The position numbers were made by a program, and so were the translations under genes. This document shows, piece by piece, positions 35,638-44,995 of a stretch of DNA of 64,000 nt. The notes under the pieces were generated by a model. The model worked only from the letters and a program-made list of their open reading frames with translations. It was not told where the DNA came from and ran no database searches. Within the stretch, counting starts at the first letter, position 1. Each line of letters starts with the position of its first letter. This stretch comes from Sinorhizobium numidicum (GTDB lineage Bacteria > Pseudomonadota > Alphaproteobacteria > Rhizobiales > Rhizobiaceae), in contig NZ_CP120368.1 in the NCBI RefSeq assembly GCF_029892045.1, forward strand, positions 1,796,001-1,860,000, read 5' to 3'.

Positions 35638-36016
35638 AGGGGCAGAAACCTCGTTGCAATGCGGTGGCTTTATGCCGAACGAATTCGTTCCTTAGAACAA
35701 ACCAAACAGGAATTGAAGGGCGGTTCGCCGCAAATCGCGACGCCTGCGCAAGCAAGCCCGCCTCTATTCATTCCGGCGCTTTCATGCCGCCTCCAAGCCT
35801 CGGTAAATCCGCCGAGCGTGCCGTCAAGGCGGCCGCGTCCAAAATCATGGGCGCGAACAAGAAAGCCAATGTCGGATTCGTTAGCCGGCAATTGAAAATG
35901 ATCTGCGAAATTGTCGGTTTCCGGCACGTCATTCTATGGCAAACCGAAAGGAATCGTGTCTTCGATAATCAGGCGGGGTATTTTGATATCTGGCGGCCGT
36001 TACGGGAAATCCAGCC
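35638..36016. other. Divergent intergenic region
   Basis: No supported gene. It must hold the promoters of ppiD (leftward) and the Na/Pi cotransporter (rightward). A perfect 14-bp palindrome, GAACGAATTCGTTC, lies at 35677-35690, 40 bp from the ppiD start, and could be an operator. An ORF spanning it has no ribosome-binding site and no recognisable product. Confidence 0.4.
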
Positions 36017-37663
36017 ATGCAATCTACCATCGTGATGATCAATCTGTTCGGGGCGGTTGCGCTGCTTCTGTTCGGCCTCTCGCTCGTCAAAGACGGGGTG
36101 ACGCGCGCGTTCGGATCGAAGTTGCGGGCCGGATTGGCACAGGGAACGAGCGGCTCCATCCGCTCGTTCGGGACCGGGCTCGCCGCGACGCTTGCCCTGC
36201 AGAGCTCGACGGCGACAGCCTTGATGACGGCGTCCTTCGTCGAGAAGGGGCTGGTGCGCTCCCAAATGGCGCAGATCGTGCTGCTCGGTGCGAATGTCGG
36301 CACCGCTATGACCGCCTGGATCGTGGCCATGGGGATCGGATGGCTATCACCGCTGCTCGTTCTTGCAGGTGTCGTCATACAGCGGATGAGCCGATCGAGC
36401 GCACGCCAGGGCGGCGGCTTCGCCCTTGTCGGCATTGGCCTGATGCTTCTGTCGCTCGATCTCCTCCGCATCGCGACGGAGCCGATGCGCGAATCCCAGG
36501 CCCTTGCGGCGTTCCTGGGCATGCTCGACAGCGCCTGGCCGGTTGCCATGATCATATCGGCGGGCCTCGCCTTCGCATCGTCGTCAAGCCTGGCGATCGT
36601 CATGCTGGTGCTTTCGCTCTCTTCAGCCGGCGTGCTCTCCGCTGGGCTGACGGTTGCGCTGGTGCTCGGGGCCAACCTCGGGGGAGCGATTCCGCCGGTC
36701 ATTGCCACGCTCAGTTCGGCGCCTCCCGCCCGCCGCGTGACGCTTGGCAACTTCGTGGTGCGTGGAATCGGCTGCCTGATTGCGCTTCCGCTTGCCGGTA
36801 TCGGCGCCGATTTCCTGCAGAACTTGCCGCTGCCGCGGCAGAACCTGCCGGTCGACGTCCACCTGTCCTTCAATCTGGTCGTCGCGATTCTCGCGTGGCC
36901 GTTCGCAGGAATGCTCGCACGGCTGATGAGGCGGTTCGTTCCTGACGTGGAAGGAGGCGACGCGGGGCCACGTTATCTCGACGAAGCGACGCTCGACACT
37001 CCGGTCATGGCGCTTTCGGGAGCGACGCGTGAGGTGCTGCGCGTAGGGGACCTGATCGAAGCGATGCTGATTCATGCTTCGAATGCATTCAGCAACAATG
37101 ATGTCAGCGAATTGCGCAACATCGGCAAGCTGGAGAAGCAGGTCGATCTTTTGCAACAGGAGGTGAAGATTTTCCTCTCACGGTTGGGACGCGACGGGTT
37201 GGACGAGGAAGATGGCCGCCGCTCGATCGTGATTATCGACTATGCGATCAATCTGGAACATATGGGCGATATCATCGAAAAAGGACTTTGCGACCAGATC
37301 TCCAAGAAAGTCACCAACGGATTGAAGTTTTCTGAGGATGGCTATCAGGAACTGAAAAGCCTCTTCAACCTCACCGTCGACAACTTGCGCATCGCCCAGA
37401 CGATTTTCGTCACGCGCAATGCCGATCTGGCCCGCCATCTGATCGAGGTCAAGGTGAATGTCCGCCACATGGAAAAACGATCGGCGGAGCGGCACCTGGA
37501 ACGCCTCCGTGACGGACGGCTCGAGAGCCTGCAGACGAGTTCACTGCACCTTGATATGCTGCGGGACCTGAAGCGCATCAACGCTCACGTCGCCTCCGTC
37601 GCGTATCCCATACTCGAAGAAAGCGGACTCCTGACGGAGAGCAGGTTGCGACCTCCGGGCTGA
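36017..37663 (+). CDS. Na+/phosphate cotransporter with PhoU-like C-terminus
   Basis: The 548-residue product has two PNaS repeats of membrane helices (NLFGAVALLLFGLSLVKDG, LALQSSTATALMTASFVEKG, GANVGTAMTAWIV; second copy LAFASSSSLAIVMLVLSLSSAG, LGANLGGAIPPVI). The QSST and GANxG motifs typify the NptA/YjbB family. A cytoplasmic PhoU-like helical domain follows (about 340-530). It probably moves phosphate coupled to sodium, or exports phosphate as YjbB does. Single gene. Confidence 0.9.
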   Translation: MQSTIVMINLFGAVALLLFGLSLVKDGVTRAFGSKLRAGLAQGTSGSIRSFGTGLAATLALQSSTATALMTASFVEKGLVRSQMAQIVLLGANVGTAMTAWIVAMGIGWLSPLLVLAGVVIQRMSRSSARQGGGFALVGIGLMLLSLDLLRIATEPMRESQALAAFLGMLDSAWPVAMIISAGLAFASSSSLAIVMLVLSLSSAGVLSAGLTVALVLGANLGGAIPPVIATLSSAPPARRVTLGNFVVRGIGCLIALPLAGIGADFLQNLPLPRQNLPVDVHLSFNLVVAILAWPFAGMLARLMRRFVPDVEGGDAGPRYLDEATLDTPVMALSGATREVLRVGDLIEAMLIHASNAFSNNDVSELRNIGKLEKQVDLLQQEVKIFLSRLGRDGLDEEDGRRSIVIIDYAINLEHMGDIIEKGLCDQISKKVTNGLKFSEDGYQELKSLFNLTVDNLRIAQTIFVTRNADLARHLIEVKVNVRHMEKRSAERHLERLRDGRLESLQTSSLHLDMLRDLKRINAHVASVAYPILEESGLLTESRLRPPG

Positions 37664-37885
37664 TCCAACGGCTGCACCGTGGGCGACGTTCGCGGCGTGC
37701 TCGGAGGGGAGTATCGCGGACGCAAGCGTCGAACTCGACTCGGTGCTCTCATTGCGTTTTAACCGGGGTTAACGCGACGTGATTGTGCGAATTATGCTTC
37801 TCGCAATATCTTGCTGATAGGAACCGTCGACTCGGGCGACGGGCACCCGCAGGAATACCCGGGGGCATACCAAGGAGATCAGAGT

Positions 37886-39256
37886 ATGGAACGGACTTGC
37901 CTGGCGATCATCCTGGCGGCTGGCGAGAGCACGCGGATGAAATCGTCCATGTCGAAGGTGCTGCATCCGGTGGCGGGCAGACCAATGGTTGCGCATGTCG
38001 TCGACGCCTTGGCGAGTGCATCGATCTCCGACGTCGCGCTGGTTGTCGGCCGCGATGCAGAAACCGTTTCGGCTGCTGCGAGCACCGGTGAGGTCGAGGT
38101 GGCCTCCTTCCTCCAGAAGGAGCGGCTGGGCACGGGCCATGCCGTTCTTGCGGCTCGCGAGGCGATCGCAAAGGGCTACGACGACATTCTCGTGGTCTTC
38201 GGCGATACGCCGCTTGTTACCGGGGCACCACTGAAGGCTGCGCGCGACGGTTTGGCCAAGGGAAATGATGTTGTTGTCATCGGCTTTCGAACGGCCGATC
38301 CGACCGGCTATGGGCGTCTCATCGTAGAGGGCGGAGCGCTGATCGCGATCCGTGAGCACAAGGACGCTTCCGAGGAAGAGCGTCGCATCGCCTATTGCAA
38401 TGGCGGGCTGATGGCGATCAATGGCCGCAAGGCGCTCGATCTGCTCGATCGCATCGGCAATGCCAACGTGAAAGGCGAATACTACCTGACCGACCTCGTT
38501 GAAATCGTGCGGTCCGTCGGCGGTCGCGCGATCGCCGTCGAGGCCCCGAAGGACGAACTGACGGGATGCAACACCCGCGCCGAGCTAGCCTATATCGAAC
38601 GTCTCTGGCAGCAACGCCGCCGTCATGAGCTGATGCTGGCGGGCGTATCGATGATCGCCCCTGAGACAGTTTTTCTCTCCTGGGACACAGAGCTCGCGCA
38701 GGATGTTCTGGTGGAGCCTAACGTCGTCTTCGGTCCCGGTGTGAGGGTCGAGAGCGGCGCGATCATCCATGCTTTTTCACATCTCGAAGGCGCGCATGTC
38801 CGCGCAGGCGCGACGGTCGGGCCCTTTGCACGCCTTCGTCCTGGCGCGGAGCTTGGGCCAAAATCGAAAGTCGGCAATTTCTGCGAGGTAAAGAAAGCGG
38901 AAATCGGTGCCGGCGCCAAGGTCAACCACCTGACATATATCGGCGATGCCTTCGTTGGCGCCGGATCGAATATCGGCGCCGGAACCATCACATGCAATTA
39001 TGATGGGGTGAATAAGCACATAACCCATATCGGCGAAAACGCCTTTGTCGGCTCGAACTCCTCGCTTGTGGCCCCGGTTGCGATCGGTGATGGCGCGCTC
39101 GTTGCTTCCGGCAGCGTGATTACGGCTGACGTCCCTGCGGATGCGGTTGCCTTCGGTCGCGCGCGCCAGGAAATCAAGCCGGGCAGGGCGCGGATACTGC
39201 GGGAGCGCTACGAGGCGGAGAAGGCTGCCAAAAAGAAGGCCAAGGCCGCCGAGTAG
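37886..39256 (+). CDS. glmU: Bifunctional GlcNAc-1-P uridyltransferase / GlcN-1-P acetyltransferase
   Basis: This 456-residue enzyme makes UDP-GlcNAc for peptidoglycan and LPS. The N-terminal nucleotidyltransferase has [25 protein letters not shown] (residues 7-31), VVFGDTPLV and [10 protein letters not shown]. The C-terminal left-handed beta-helix (about 255-456) has [33 protein letters not shown] and [21 protein letters not shown] precedes the ATG at 37886. It is followed by glmS 144 bp downstream. Confidence 0.97.
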   Translation: MERTCLAIILAAGESTRMKSSMSKVLHPVAGRPMVAHVVDALASASISDVALVVGRDAETVSAAASTGEVEVASFLQKERLGTGHAVLAAREAIAKGYDDILVVFGDTPLVTGAPLKAARDGLAKGNDVVVIGFRTADPTGYGRLIVEGGALIAIREHKDASEEERRIAYCNGGLMAINGRKALDLLDRIGNANVKGEYYLTDLVEIVRSVGGRAIAVEAPKDELTGCNTRAELAYIERLWQQRRRHELMLAGVSMIAPETVFLSWDTELAQDVLVEPNVVFGPGVRVESGAIIHAFSHLEGAHVRAGATVGPFARLRPGAELGPKSKVGNFCEVKKAEIGAGAKVNHLTYIGDAFVGAGSNIGAGTITCNYDGVNKHITHIGENAFVGSNSSLVAPVAIGDGALVASGSVITADVPADAVAFGRARQEIKPGRARILRERYEAEKAAKKKAKAAE

Positions 39257-39400
39257 GTCTCGTTAATTATTGAAACTGAAAGTGAAATCAGAGCGCATTG
39301 CCTCGCGCGACAATTTCGCTACCAAGGGCTTTAAGAGGGCGGCGAGGTCGCCTCAAGCGAGCTTCCGCCCAGGGGCGTTAAGAAGAATACGGAGAGGGAT

Positions 39401-41227
39401 ATGTGCGGGATTGTTGGCATCGTGGGTAATCAGCCCGTGTCGGAACGGCTAATCGATGCGTTGAAGCGGCTCGAATACCGGGGGTATGATTCGGCTGGCG
39501 TCGCGACGATCAACGGCGGCAAGCTGAAGCGGCGCCGAGCGGAAGGCAAGCTGGTCAACCTCGAGGTGAAGCTGAAAGAGGAACCGCTGCCCGGCACCAT
39601 CGGTATCGCCCACACACGCTGGGCAACGCACGGCGCGCCGACCGAGCGTAACGCCCACCCGCATTTCACCGATGGCGTGGCCGTGGTCCACAACGGCATC
39701 ATCGAGAACTTCGCGGAATTGAAGGATGAGCTTGCTACGTCGGGCGCCGAGTTCCAGACCGACACGGATACGGAGGTCATCGCGCACCTTCTTGCAAAAT
39801 TCTGCCGCGACGGGATGGGGCGACGCGACGCGATGCATGCGATGCTGAGGCGCGTCACCGGCGCCTATGCGCTTGCCGTGCTGTTCGAAGATGACCCGTC
39901 CACCATCATGGCGGCGAGAAACGGACCGCCGCTGGCGATCGGCCACGGCCAGGGCGAGATGTTCCTGGGCTCGGATGCGATCGCCTTGGCGCCCTTTACC
40001 AATGAAATCACCTATCTGATCGATGGCGATTGGGCCGTCATCGGCGCGGCCGGCGTGCACATCTTCGACATCGAAGGCAATGTTGTTACGCGTCCGCGCC
40101 AGGTTTCGATGGCCGCGGCCTATATGGTCGACAAAGGCAACCATCGTCATTTCATGGAAAAGGAAATCTATGAGCAGCCTGAGGTCATCTCCCATGCGCT
40201 CGGCCATTACATCGACTTCATCGACAACCGGATAACGCCGGTGTCCGATGGCATCGATTTTGCCAACGTGCCAAGCCTTGCCGTCTCCGCCTGCGGCACT
40301 GCCTATCTCGCAGGGCTTGTCGGCAAGTACTGGTTCGAGCGCTATGCGCGTTTGCCGGTCGAGATCGACGTCGCTTCCGAGTTCCGCTATCGCGAGATTC
40401 CGCTCTCGCCGCAATCGGCCGCTCTCTTCATCTCCCAGTCGGGCGAAACCGCCGACACGCTGGCATCGCTCAGATATTGCAAGGAGCATGGCCTAAAAAT
40501 CGGCGCCGTCGTCAATACCCGCGAATCGACCATCGCGCGGGAGTCGGACGCCGTCTTCCCGATCCTCGCCGGTCCGGAGATCGGCGTCGCCTCGACCAAG
40601 GCCTTTACTTGCCAACTCGCCGTGCTCGCCGCACTCGCCATCGGTGCCGGCAGGGCTCGCGGCATCGTCAGCGAGGCGGAGGAGCAGGCGCTGGTAAGAA
40701 GCCTCGTCGAAATGCCGCGAATCATGGGCCAGGTTTTGAACAGCATCCAGCCGAAAATCGAGCTCCTGTCGCGCGAACTGTCGAAATGCCGTGACGTGCT
40801 CTACCTTGGGCGCGGCACCAGTTTCCCCCTGGCGATGGAAGGTGCGCTCAAGCTCAAGGAGATTTCCTACATCCACGCCGAAGGCTACGCGGCCGGTGAA
40901 TTGAAGCATGGTCCGATCGCCTTGATAGACGAGAACATGCCGGTGATCGTCATCGCGCCGCATGACCGCTTCTTTGACAAGACGGTTTCCAACATGCAGG
41001 AAGTGGCCGCCCGCGGCGGGCGGATTATCCTCATCACGGATGAAAAAGGGGCGGCCGCATCGAAACTCGACACGATGCATACAATCGTGCTGCCGAGTGT
41101 CGACGAGATCATCGCGCCGATGATCTTCTCGCTGCCGATCCAGCTTCTCGCCTATCACACGGCGGTCTTCATGGGCACGGATGTCGACCAGCCGCGCAAT
41201 CTCGCGAAATCGGTCACCGTCGAATGA
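39401..41227 (+). CDS. glmS: Glutamine-fructose-6-phosphate aminotransferase
   Basis: This 608-residue enzyme makes glucosamine-6-phosphate. Its N-terminus MCGIVGIVGNQP exposes the catalytic Cys after Met removal. The glutaminase domain (about 1-240) has HTRWATHGAPTERNAHPH and VHNGIIENF. Two SIS domains follow (about 285-600; FISQSGETADTLASLR, LGRGTSFPLAMEGALKLKEISYIHAEGYAAGELKHGPIALI). The end is AKSVTVE. GGAGAGG lies before the ATG. No glmS ribozyme or glmZ-like element was recognised upstream. It overlaps the GNAT gene by 4 bp. Confidence 0.97.
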   Translation: MCGIVGIVGNQPVSERLIDALKRLEYRGYDSAGVATINGGKLKRRRAEGKLVNLEVKLKEEPLPGTIGIAHTRWATHGAPTERNAHPHFTDGVAVVHNGIIENFAELKDELATSGAEFQTDTDTEVIAHLLAKFCRDGMGRRDAMHAMLRRVTGAYALAVLFEDDPSTIMAARNGPPLAIGHGQGEMFLGSDAIALAPFTNEITYLIDGDWAVIGAAGVHIFDIEGNVVTRPRQVSMAAAYMVDKGNHRHFMEKEIYEQPEVISHALGHYIDFIDNRITPVSDGIDFANVPSLAVSACGTAYLAGLVGKYWFERYARLPVEIDVASEFRYREIPLSPQSAALFISQSGETADTLASLRYCKEHGLKIGAVVNTRESTIARESDAVFPILAGPEIGVASTKAFTCQLAVLAALAIGAGRARGIVSEAEEQALVRSLVEMPRIMGQVLNSIQPKIELLSRELSKCRDVLYLGRGTSFPLAMEGALKLKEISYIHAEGYAAGELKHGPIALIDENMPVIVIAPHDRFFDKTVSNMQEVAARGGRIILITDEKGAAASKLDTMHTIVLPSVDEIIAPMIFSLPIQLLAYHTAVFMGTDVDQPRNLAKSVTVE

Positions 41228-41721
41228 TCATCCGGCCGGAGAGTGAGGGCGACCGCGAGGCGATCCGGCGCGTGACGGAGGCGGCTTTCGCCAGTCATCC
41301 GCACAGCGATCAGACCGAGGCGCTGATCATCGAACGCCTGCGTGCCGACGACGCTTTGACGCTGTCGCTCGTTGCGGAGGAAAATGGTGATGTGATCGGC
41401 CACATCGCCTTTTCGCCGGTGACGATCACGCCTTTTGCGGCCGGCTGGTGCGGGCTCGGCCCTCTGTCCGTGCGGCCGGATCGGCAAGGGCGCGGCGCGG
41501 GCAGCGCGCTCGTCCGCCAAGGGCTTGATATGCTGCGAGACTCCGGTGCTTCCGGTTGCGTCGTGGTCGGCGATCCGGCTTTCTACGGAAAGTTCGGCTT
41601 TCGCCGTGAACCCGCTCTTGTCTTTCCGGGTTGTGCCCCGCAATATTTCATGGTTTTGGTTTTGTCGGAAACAAAAGTTTCCGGCACGGTCGCTTATCAT
41701 CCGGCCTTTGGGTCGGCTTGA
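41224..41721 (+). CDS. GNAT-family N-acetyltransferase
   Basis: The 165-residue product shows the acetyl-CoA binding motif A (LGPLSVRPDRQGRGAGSALVRQGLDML, about 78-104). VVGDPAFYGKFGF follows, the pattern of the YhbS-like group. It begins within the glmS stop (ATGA), so it is translationally coupled. Its acceptor is unknown; a link to amino sugars is only positional. Confidence 0.87.
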   Translation: MIIRPESEGDREAIRRVTEAAFASHPHSDQTEALIIERLRADDALTLSLVAEENGDVIGHIAFSPVTITPFAAGWCGLGPLSVRPDRQGRGAGSALVRQGLDMLRDSGASGCVVVGDPAFYGKFGFRREPALVFPGCAPQYFMVLVLSETKVSGTVAYHPAFGSA

Positions 41722-41739
41722 CGGATTGATGGCACGAGT

Positions 41740-42426
41740 ATGACGGACGGCTCCAAACGCGGCATCATAGCGGCCCGACTGCGCAATTATTTCCTCACCG
41801 GACTAATCATCTGCGCGCCGCTGGCGATTACGGTCTGGCTGGTTCGCTCTTTCATCGAATGGGCGGACGGTTGGGTGAAGCCGTATCTGCCGAACTTCTA
41901 TAACCCGGACACCTATTCTCCGGTCGCCATCCCGGGTTTCGGCCTCCTCGTCGCGATCATCGTCATCACGCTCGTCGGCTTTTTGACGGCCAATCTCGTC
42001 GGCCGCTCGATCGTCGGCTTTGGCGAGTCGCTGGTCAGCAGGACCCCACTCGTCCGCACGATCTACAAGTCGCTGAAGCAGATTTTCCAGACGGTGCTGC
42101 AGGAGCAATCCTCCTCCTTCAAGAAGGCCGGACTGATCGAATATCCCGGGCCCGGTCTTTGGTCGCTGGTCTTCATCGCGACCGATGTGAAGGGGGAGAT
42201 TGCTGCCAAGTTCGACGAACGAGGCATGGATATGGTCACGGTTTTCTTGCCGCCCACGCCGATCCCGACGGCGGGGTTCCTGCTGTTCGTGCCGCGGGAG
42301 AAGATCATACCCTTGCAGATGAGCGCGGAGGACGCCGCCAAGCTCCTGATTTCCGGCGGGCTCGTGGCTCCGGATTATAAACCGCTCGTGAATGCGCCGC
42401 TGTCTATTACGCAGAAAACTGCTTAA
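41740..42426 (+). CDS. DUF502 membrane protein
   Basis: This 228-residue protein has two N-terminal helices (YFLTGLIICAPLAITVWLVRSF; GLLVAIIVITLVGFLTANLVG). The DUF502 core follows: LVSRTPLVRTIYKSLKQIFQTVL, LIEYPGPGLWSLVFIATD, VTVFLPPTPIPTAGFLLFVPREKI. Family function is unknown; it is a conserved inner-membrane protein of proteobacteria and plants. It lies 18 bp after the GNAT gene and converges on recG. Confidence 0.88.
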   Translation: MTDGSKRGIIAARLRNYFLTGLIICAPLAITVWLVRSFIEWADGWVKPYLPNFYNPDTYSPVAIPGFGLLVAIIVITLVGFLTANLVGRSIVGFGESLVSRTPLVRTIYKSLKQIFQTVLQEQSSSFKKAGLIEYPGPGLWSLVFIATDVKGEIAAKFDERGMDMVTVFLPPTPIPTAGFLLFVPREKIIPLQMSAEDAAKLLISGGLVAPDYKPLVNAPLSITQKTA

Positions 42427-42461
42427 CCTCCTGAATGATTGATCGTTAGAACTCGCGAGCT

Positions 42462-44567
42462 CTAACCGGCACGCAGGAACCTGATCGCCTCGTCGCGGCG
42501 GTGGAGATAAAGAAGCGTTCTCAATGCTTCGCCGCGCTCCGAGATCAGCTCCGGATCGCGGTCGATGATATAGGCGGCATCCTTGCGTGCGATCTCCAGG
42601 AGATCGCCGTGCGCTTCCAGGCTGGCGATACGGAAGCCAGGTGTACCGGACTGGCGGGTACCGAGAAGTTCGCCTTCGCCACGCAATTTCAGATCTTCCT
42701 CGGCGATCACGAAGCCGTCCTCCGTCTCACGTAGAATCGAGAGGCGCGCACGGCCTGCATCGCTGAGCGGGCTCTTATAGAGAAGGATGCAGGTCGATGC
42801 ATGGTCGCCGCGCCCGACGCGGCCGCGCAACTGATGCAATTGCGCCAGGCCAAAGCGCTCCGCATGCTCGATCACCATGATCGTCGCATCGGGAACGTCG
42901 ACGCCGACCTCGACCACCGTCGTCGCCACGAGCAGGCGAATTTCGCCGCTCTTGAAGGCGAGCATGACGGCATCCTTCTCCGGTCCCGCCATGCGGCCAT
43001 GAACGAGCCCGACCTCCTCGCCGAAGCGCTGAACGAGACTTTGGTGGCGCTCTTCGGCGGACATCGTGTCGGTCTCTTCGGATTCCTCGACCAGCGGACA
43101 GATCCAGTATGCCTTTTTGCCTTGCCGGAGCGCCGCTTCCAGCCTGTCGATGATCTCGCCGGTCCGCTCGGTCGGGATGGTCACCGTTTGTATCGGCTTT
43201 CGCCTGGCCGGCTTTTCGGTAAGCTTTGACACGTCCATGTCGCCGAAGGCCGCGAGCACGAGCGTTCGTGGGATGGGCGTCGCCGTCATTACCAGCATAT
43301 GCGGAGAGATACCTTTGGCCGTCAGCCGAAGCCGTTGGTGGACGCCGAATCGGTGCTGTTCGTCGACGACGGCGAGCAGAAGCTGGTTATAGTTTACCGC
43401 GTCCTGAAACAGCGCATGCGTGCCGATCACCATCTGTGTTTCGCCGGAGGCGACGCGTTCCAGGATGGCGTCACGCTCCTTGCCTTTCGTTCTGCCCGTC
43501 AGCACATCGATTGCGATGCCGCCCGGTGCCGCCATCTTCGAAAGCGTGGCATGGTGCTGCCGCGCAAGAATTTCCGTCGGTGCCATCAGCACGGCCTGGC
43601 CGCCGGATTCGATCGCGGCGAGCATCGCCATAAAGGCGACGGCGGTCTTGCCGGACCCGACGTCGCCTTGCAGCAGCCGCAGCATACGGTCGCTGCCGGA
43701 CATGTCGGAGAGGATGTCGCGGACGGCAGCCGATTGGCTAGCCGTGAGGGAAAAGGGAAGCGCGCCGATCACCGGCCCGCTCAATCTGCCGGTCGCGTGA
43801 ACCGGCGTGCCGGCCACCTTGCGCAACCGCTGACGCACCAGCGAGAGCGAAAGCTGGCCCGCGAGAAACTCGTCATAGGCAAGCCGCCGGCGCGCCGGGG
43901 CCTGCGGATCGAGGTCGGCCTCGTCGCGTGGTTCATGCAGGCGGTGGAAGCTCTCTTTCGCACATTGAAAGCCCTGCTGACGAAGAAGCGTCTCCTCGAT
44001 CCATTCGGGCAGGTCCGGTACCCGGGCTACGGCAGCCTCGATCGACTTGCGAAGCGTCCGCGGCGAGAGCCCGGCCGTCAGTCCGTAAACGGGTTCGACA
44101 AGCGGCAAGTTCTCCGCTTCACTGGCCCGGACCATATAGTCCGGATGCACCATCGAGGCTCGCCCGTTGAACCAATCCACCTTGCCGCTGACGATGACGG
44201 TTTCGTCGATCGGCAAGGCTTTCTCCAGCCAGTTTCCCTTGACGCGGAAGAAGGTGAGCGCCAATTCGCCGGTGTCGTCGTGCAGAAAGATACGATAGGG
44301 CACGTTCGGTCTGCCAGGCGGCGAAGGCTGGTGGCGGTCCACGCGGCCGGTAATGGTGACGATCGATCCCTGCGGTGCATAAGCGACGCCGGGCTGCTGG
44401 CGCCGGTCGATCAGCGAATAAGGGGCATGAAACAGGAGATCGATCACGCGGCAGTCTTCAATCGCCTCGCGCCCAAGCAGGCGTGCATAAAGCTCGCCGG
44501 TCTTCGGACCGATGCCGGGCAAGATGTCGAGGGGTGAAAACAGCGGGTCGAGGAGAGCGGGGCGCAT
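42462..44567 (-). CDS. recG: ATP-dependent DNA helicase RecG
   Basis: This 701-residue enzyme reverses stalled replication forks and processes Holliday junctions. It has an N-terminal wedge/OB domain (about 60-180; TGRVDRHQPSPPGRPNVPYRIF) and helicase lobes with Walker A GDVGSGKTAVAFMA, motif II VVDEQHRFGV and motif III MTATPIPRTL. Motif VI is HQLRGRVGRGDHAS and the end is a RecG-specific IASLEAHGDLLE. It is divergent from sdhE-mfd. Confidence 0.96.
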   Translation of the reverse strand: MRPALLDPLFSPLDILPGIGPKTGELYARLLGREAIEDCRVIDLLFHAPYSLIDRRQQPGVAYAPQGSIVTITGRVDRHQPSPPGRPNVPYRIFLHDDTGELALTFFRVKGNWLEKALPIDETVIVSGKVDWFNGRASMVHPDYMVRASEAENLPLVEPVYGLTAGLSPRTLRKSIEAAVARVPDLPEWIEETLLRQQGFQCAKESFHRLHEPRDEADLDPQAPARRRLAYDEFLAGQLSLSLVRQRLRKVAGTPVHATGRLSGPVIGALPFSLTASQSAAVRDILSDMSGSDRMLRLLQGDVGSGKTAVAFMAMLAAIESGGQAVLMAPTEILARQHHATLSKMAAPGGIAIDVLTGRTKGKERDAILERVASGETQMVIGTHALFQDAVNYNQLLLAVVDEQHRFGVHQRLRLTAKGISPHMLVMTATPIPRTLVLAAFGDMDVSKLTEKPARRKPIQTVTIPTERTGEIIDRLEAALRQGKKAYWICPLVEESEETDTMSAEERHQSLVQRFGEEVGLVHGRMAGPEKDAVMLAFKSGEIRLLVATTVVEVGVDVPDATIMVIEHAERFGLAQLHQLRGRVGRGDHASTCILLYKSPLSDAGRARLSILRETEDGFVIAEEDLKLRGEGELLGTRQSGTPGFRIASLEAHGDLLEIARKDAAYIIDRDPELISERGEALRTLLYLHRRDEAIRFLRAG

Positions 44568-44683
44568 AACAATGAAAATGCGATGATAATTCCGGCTTTG
44601 ACAAGGCTGACAAGCTGCTTTCCAGCGTTTATAGAGCCCATGACCGGAAGCCGCTGAGCGGCAGGCGGCAGGAAGGACATTCC

Positions 44684-44986
44684 ATGACCGGCATCACGCG
44701 CACCAGCGCCGATCTAGACCCGCGTCGGCGCAGGATCCTCTTTCGCGCCTGGCATCGCGGCATCCGAGAGATGGACCTGATACTCGGGCAGTTCGCAGAG
44801 GCGGAGCTTGCGACGTTGTCCGAGACGGAACTTGACGAGCTGGAAACGATCATGCGCGAGGAAGATAACGACCTCGTGCGCTGGATTACCGGTGAACAGA
44901 CCTTACCTGAACGCTACGCAACAGAGCTCTTCGCACGCATCGCCGCTTACCGCCCCGACTTCGAACCCGTGCCGGAAACGAAATAG
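44684..44986 (+). CDS. sdhE: FAD assembly factor for succinate dehydrogenase
   Basis: This 100-residue SdhE/Sdh5 (DUF339) protein carries the flavinylation motif as RGIREMD (residues 25-31) within RILFRAWHRGIREMDLILGQFA, then EDNDLVRWITGEQ. It helps attach FAD covalently to the flavoprotein subunit SdhA. It lies 9 bp before mfd, opposite recG, an arrangement shared by many Rhizobiales. Confidence 0.93.
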   Translation: MTGITRTSADLDPRRRRILFRAWHRGIREMDLILGQFAEAELATLSETELDELETIMREEDNDLVRWITGEQTLPERYATELFARIAAYRPDFEPVPETK

Positions 44987-44995
44987 ACGTAAACG

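Noticed and set aside
35664..36035. 123-residue frame in the ppiD / cotransporter gap
   Set aside because: No ribosome-binding site or known fold, and it overlaps the cotransporter start and probable promoters.
39257..39400. glmS ribozyme or GlmZ-type regulation before glmS
   Set aside because: The 144-bp leader lacks any recognisable ribozyme core and the organism type does not normally carry one.
43299..44537. 412-residue plus-strand frame opposite recG
   Set aside because: Antisense shadow. His/Arg/Asp-rich composition reflects reversed GC-rich codons.
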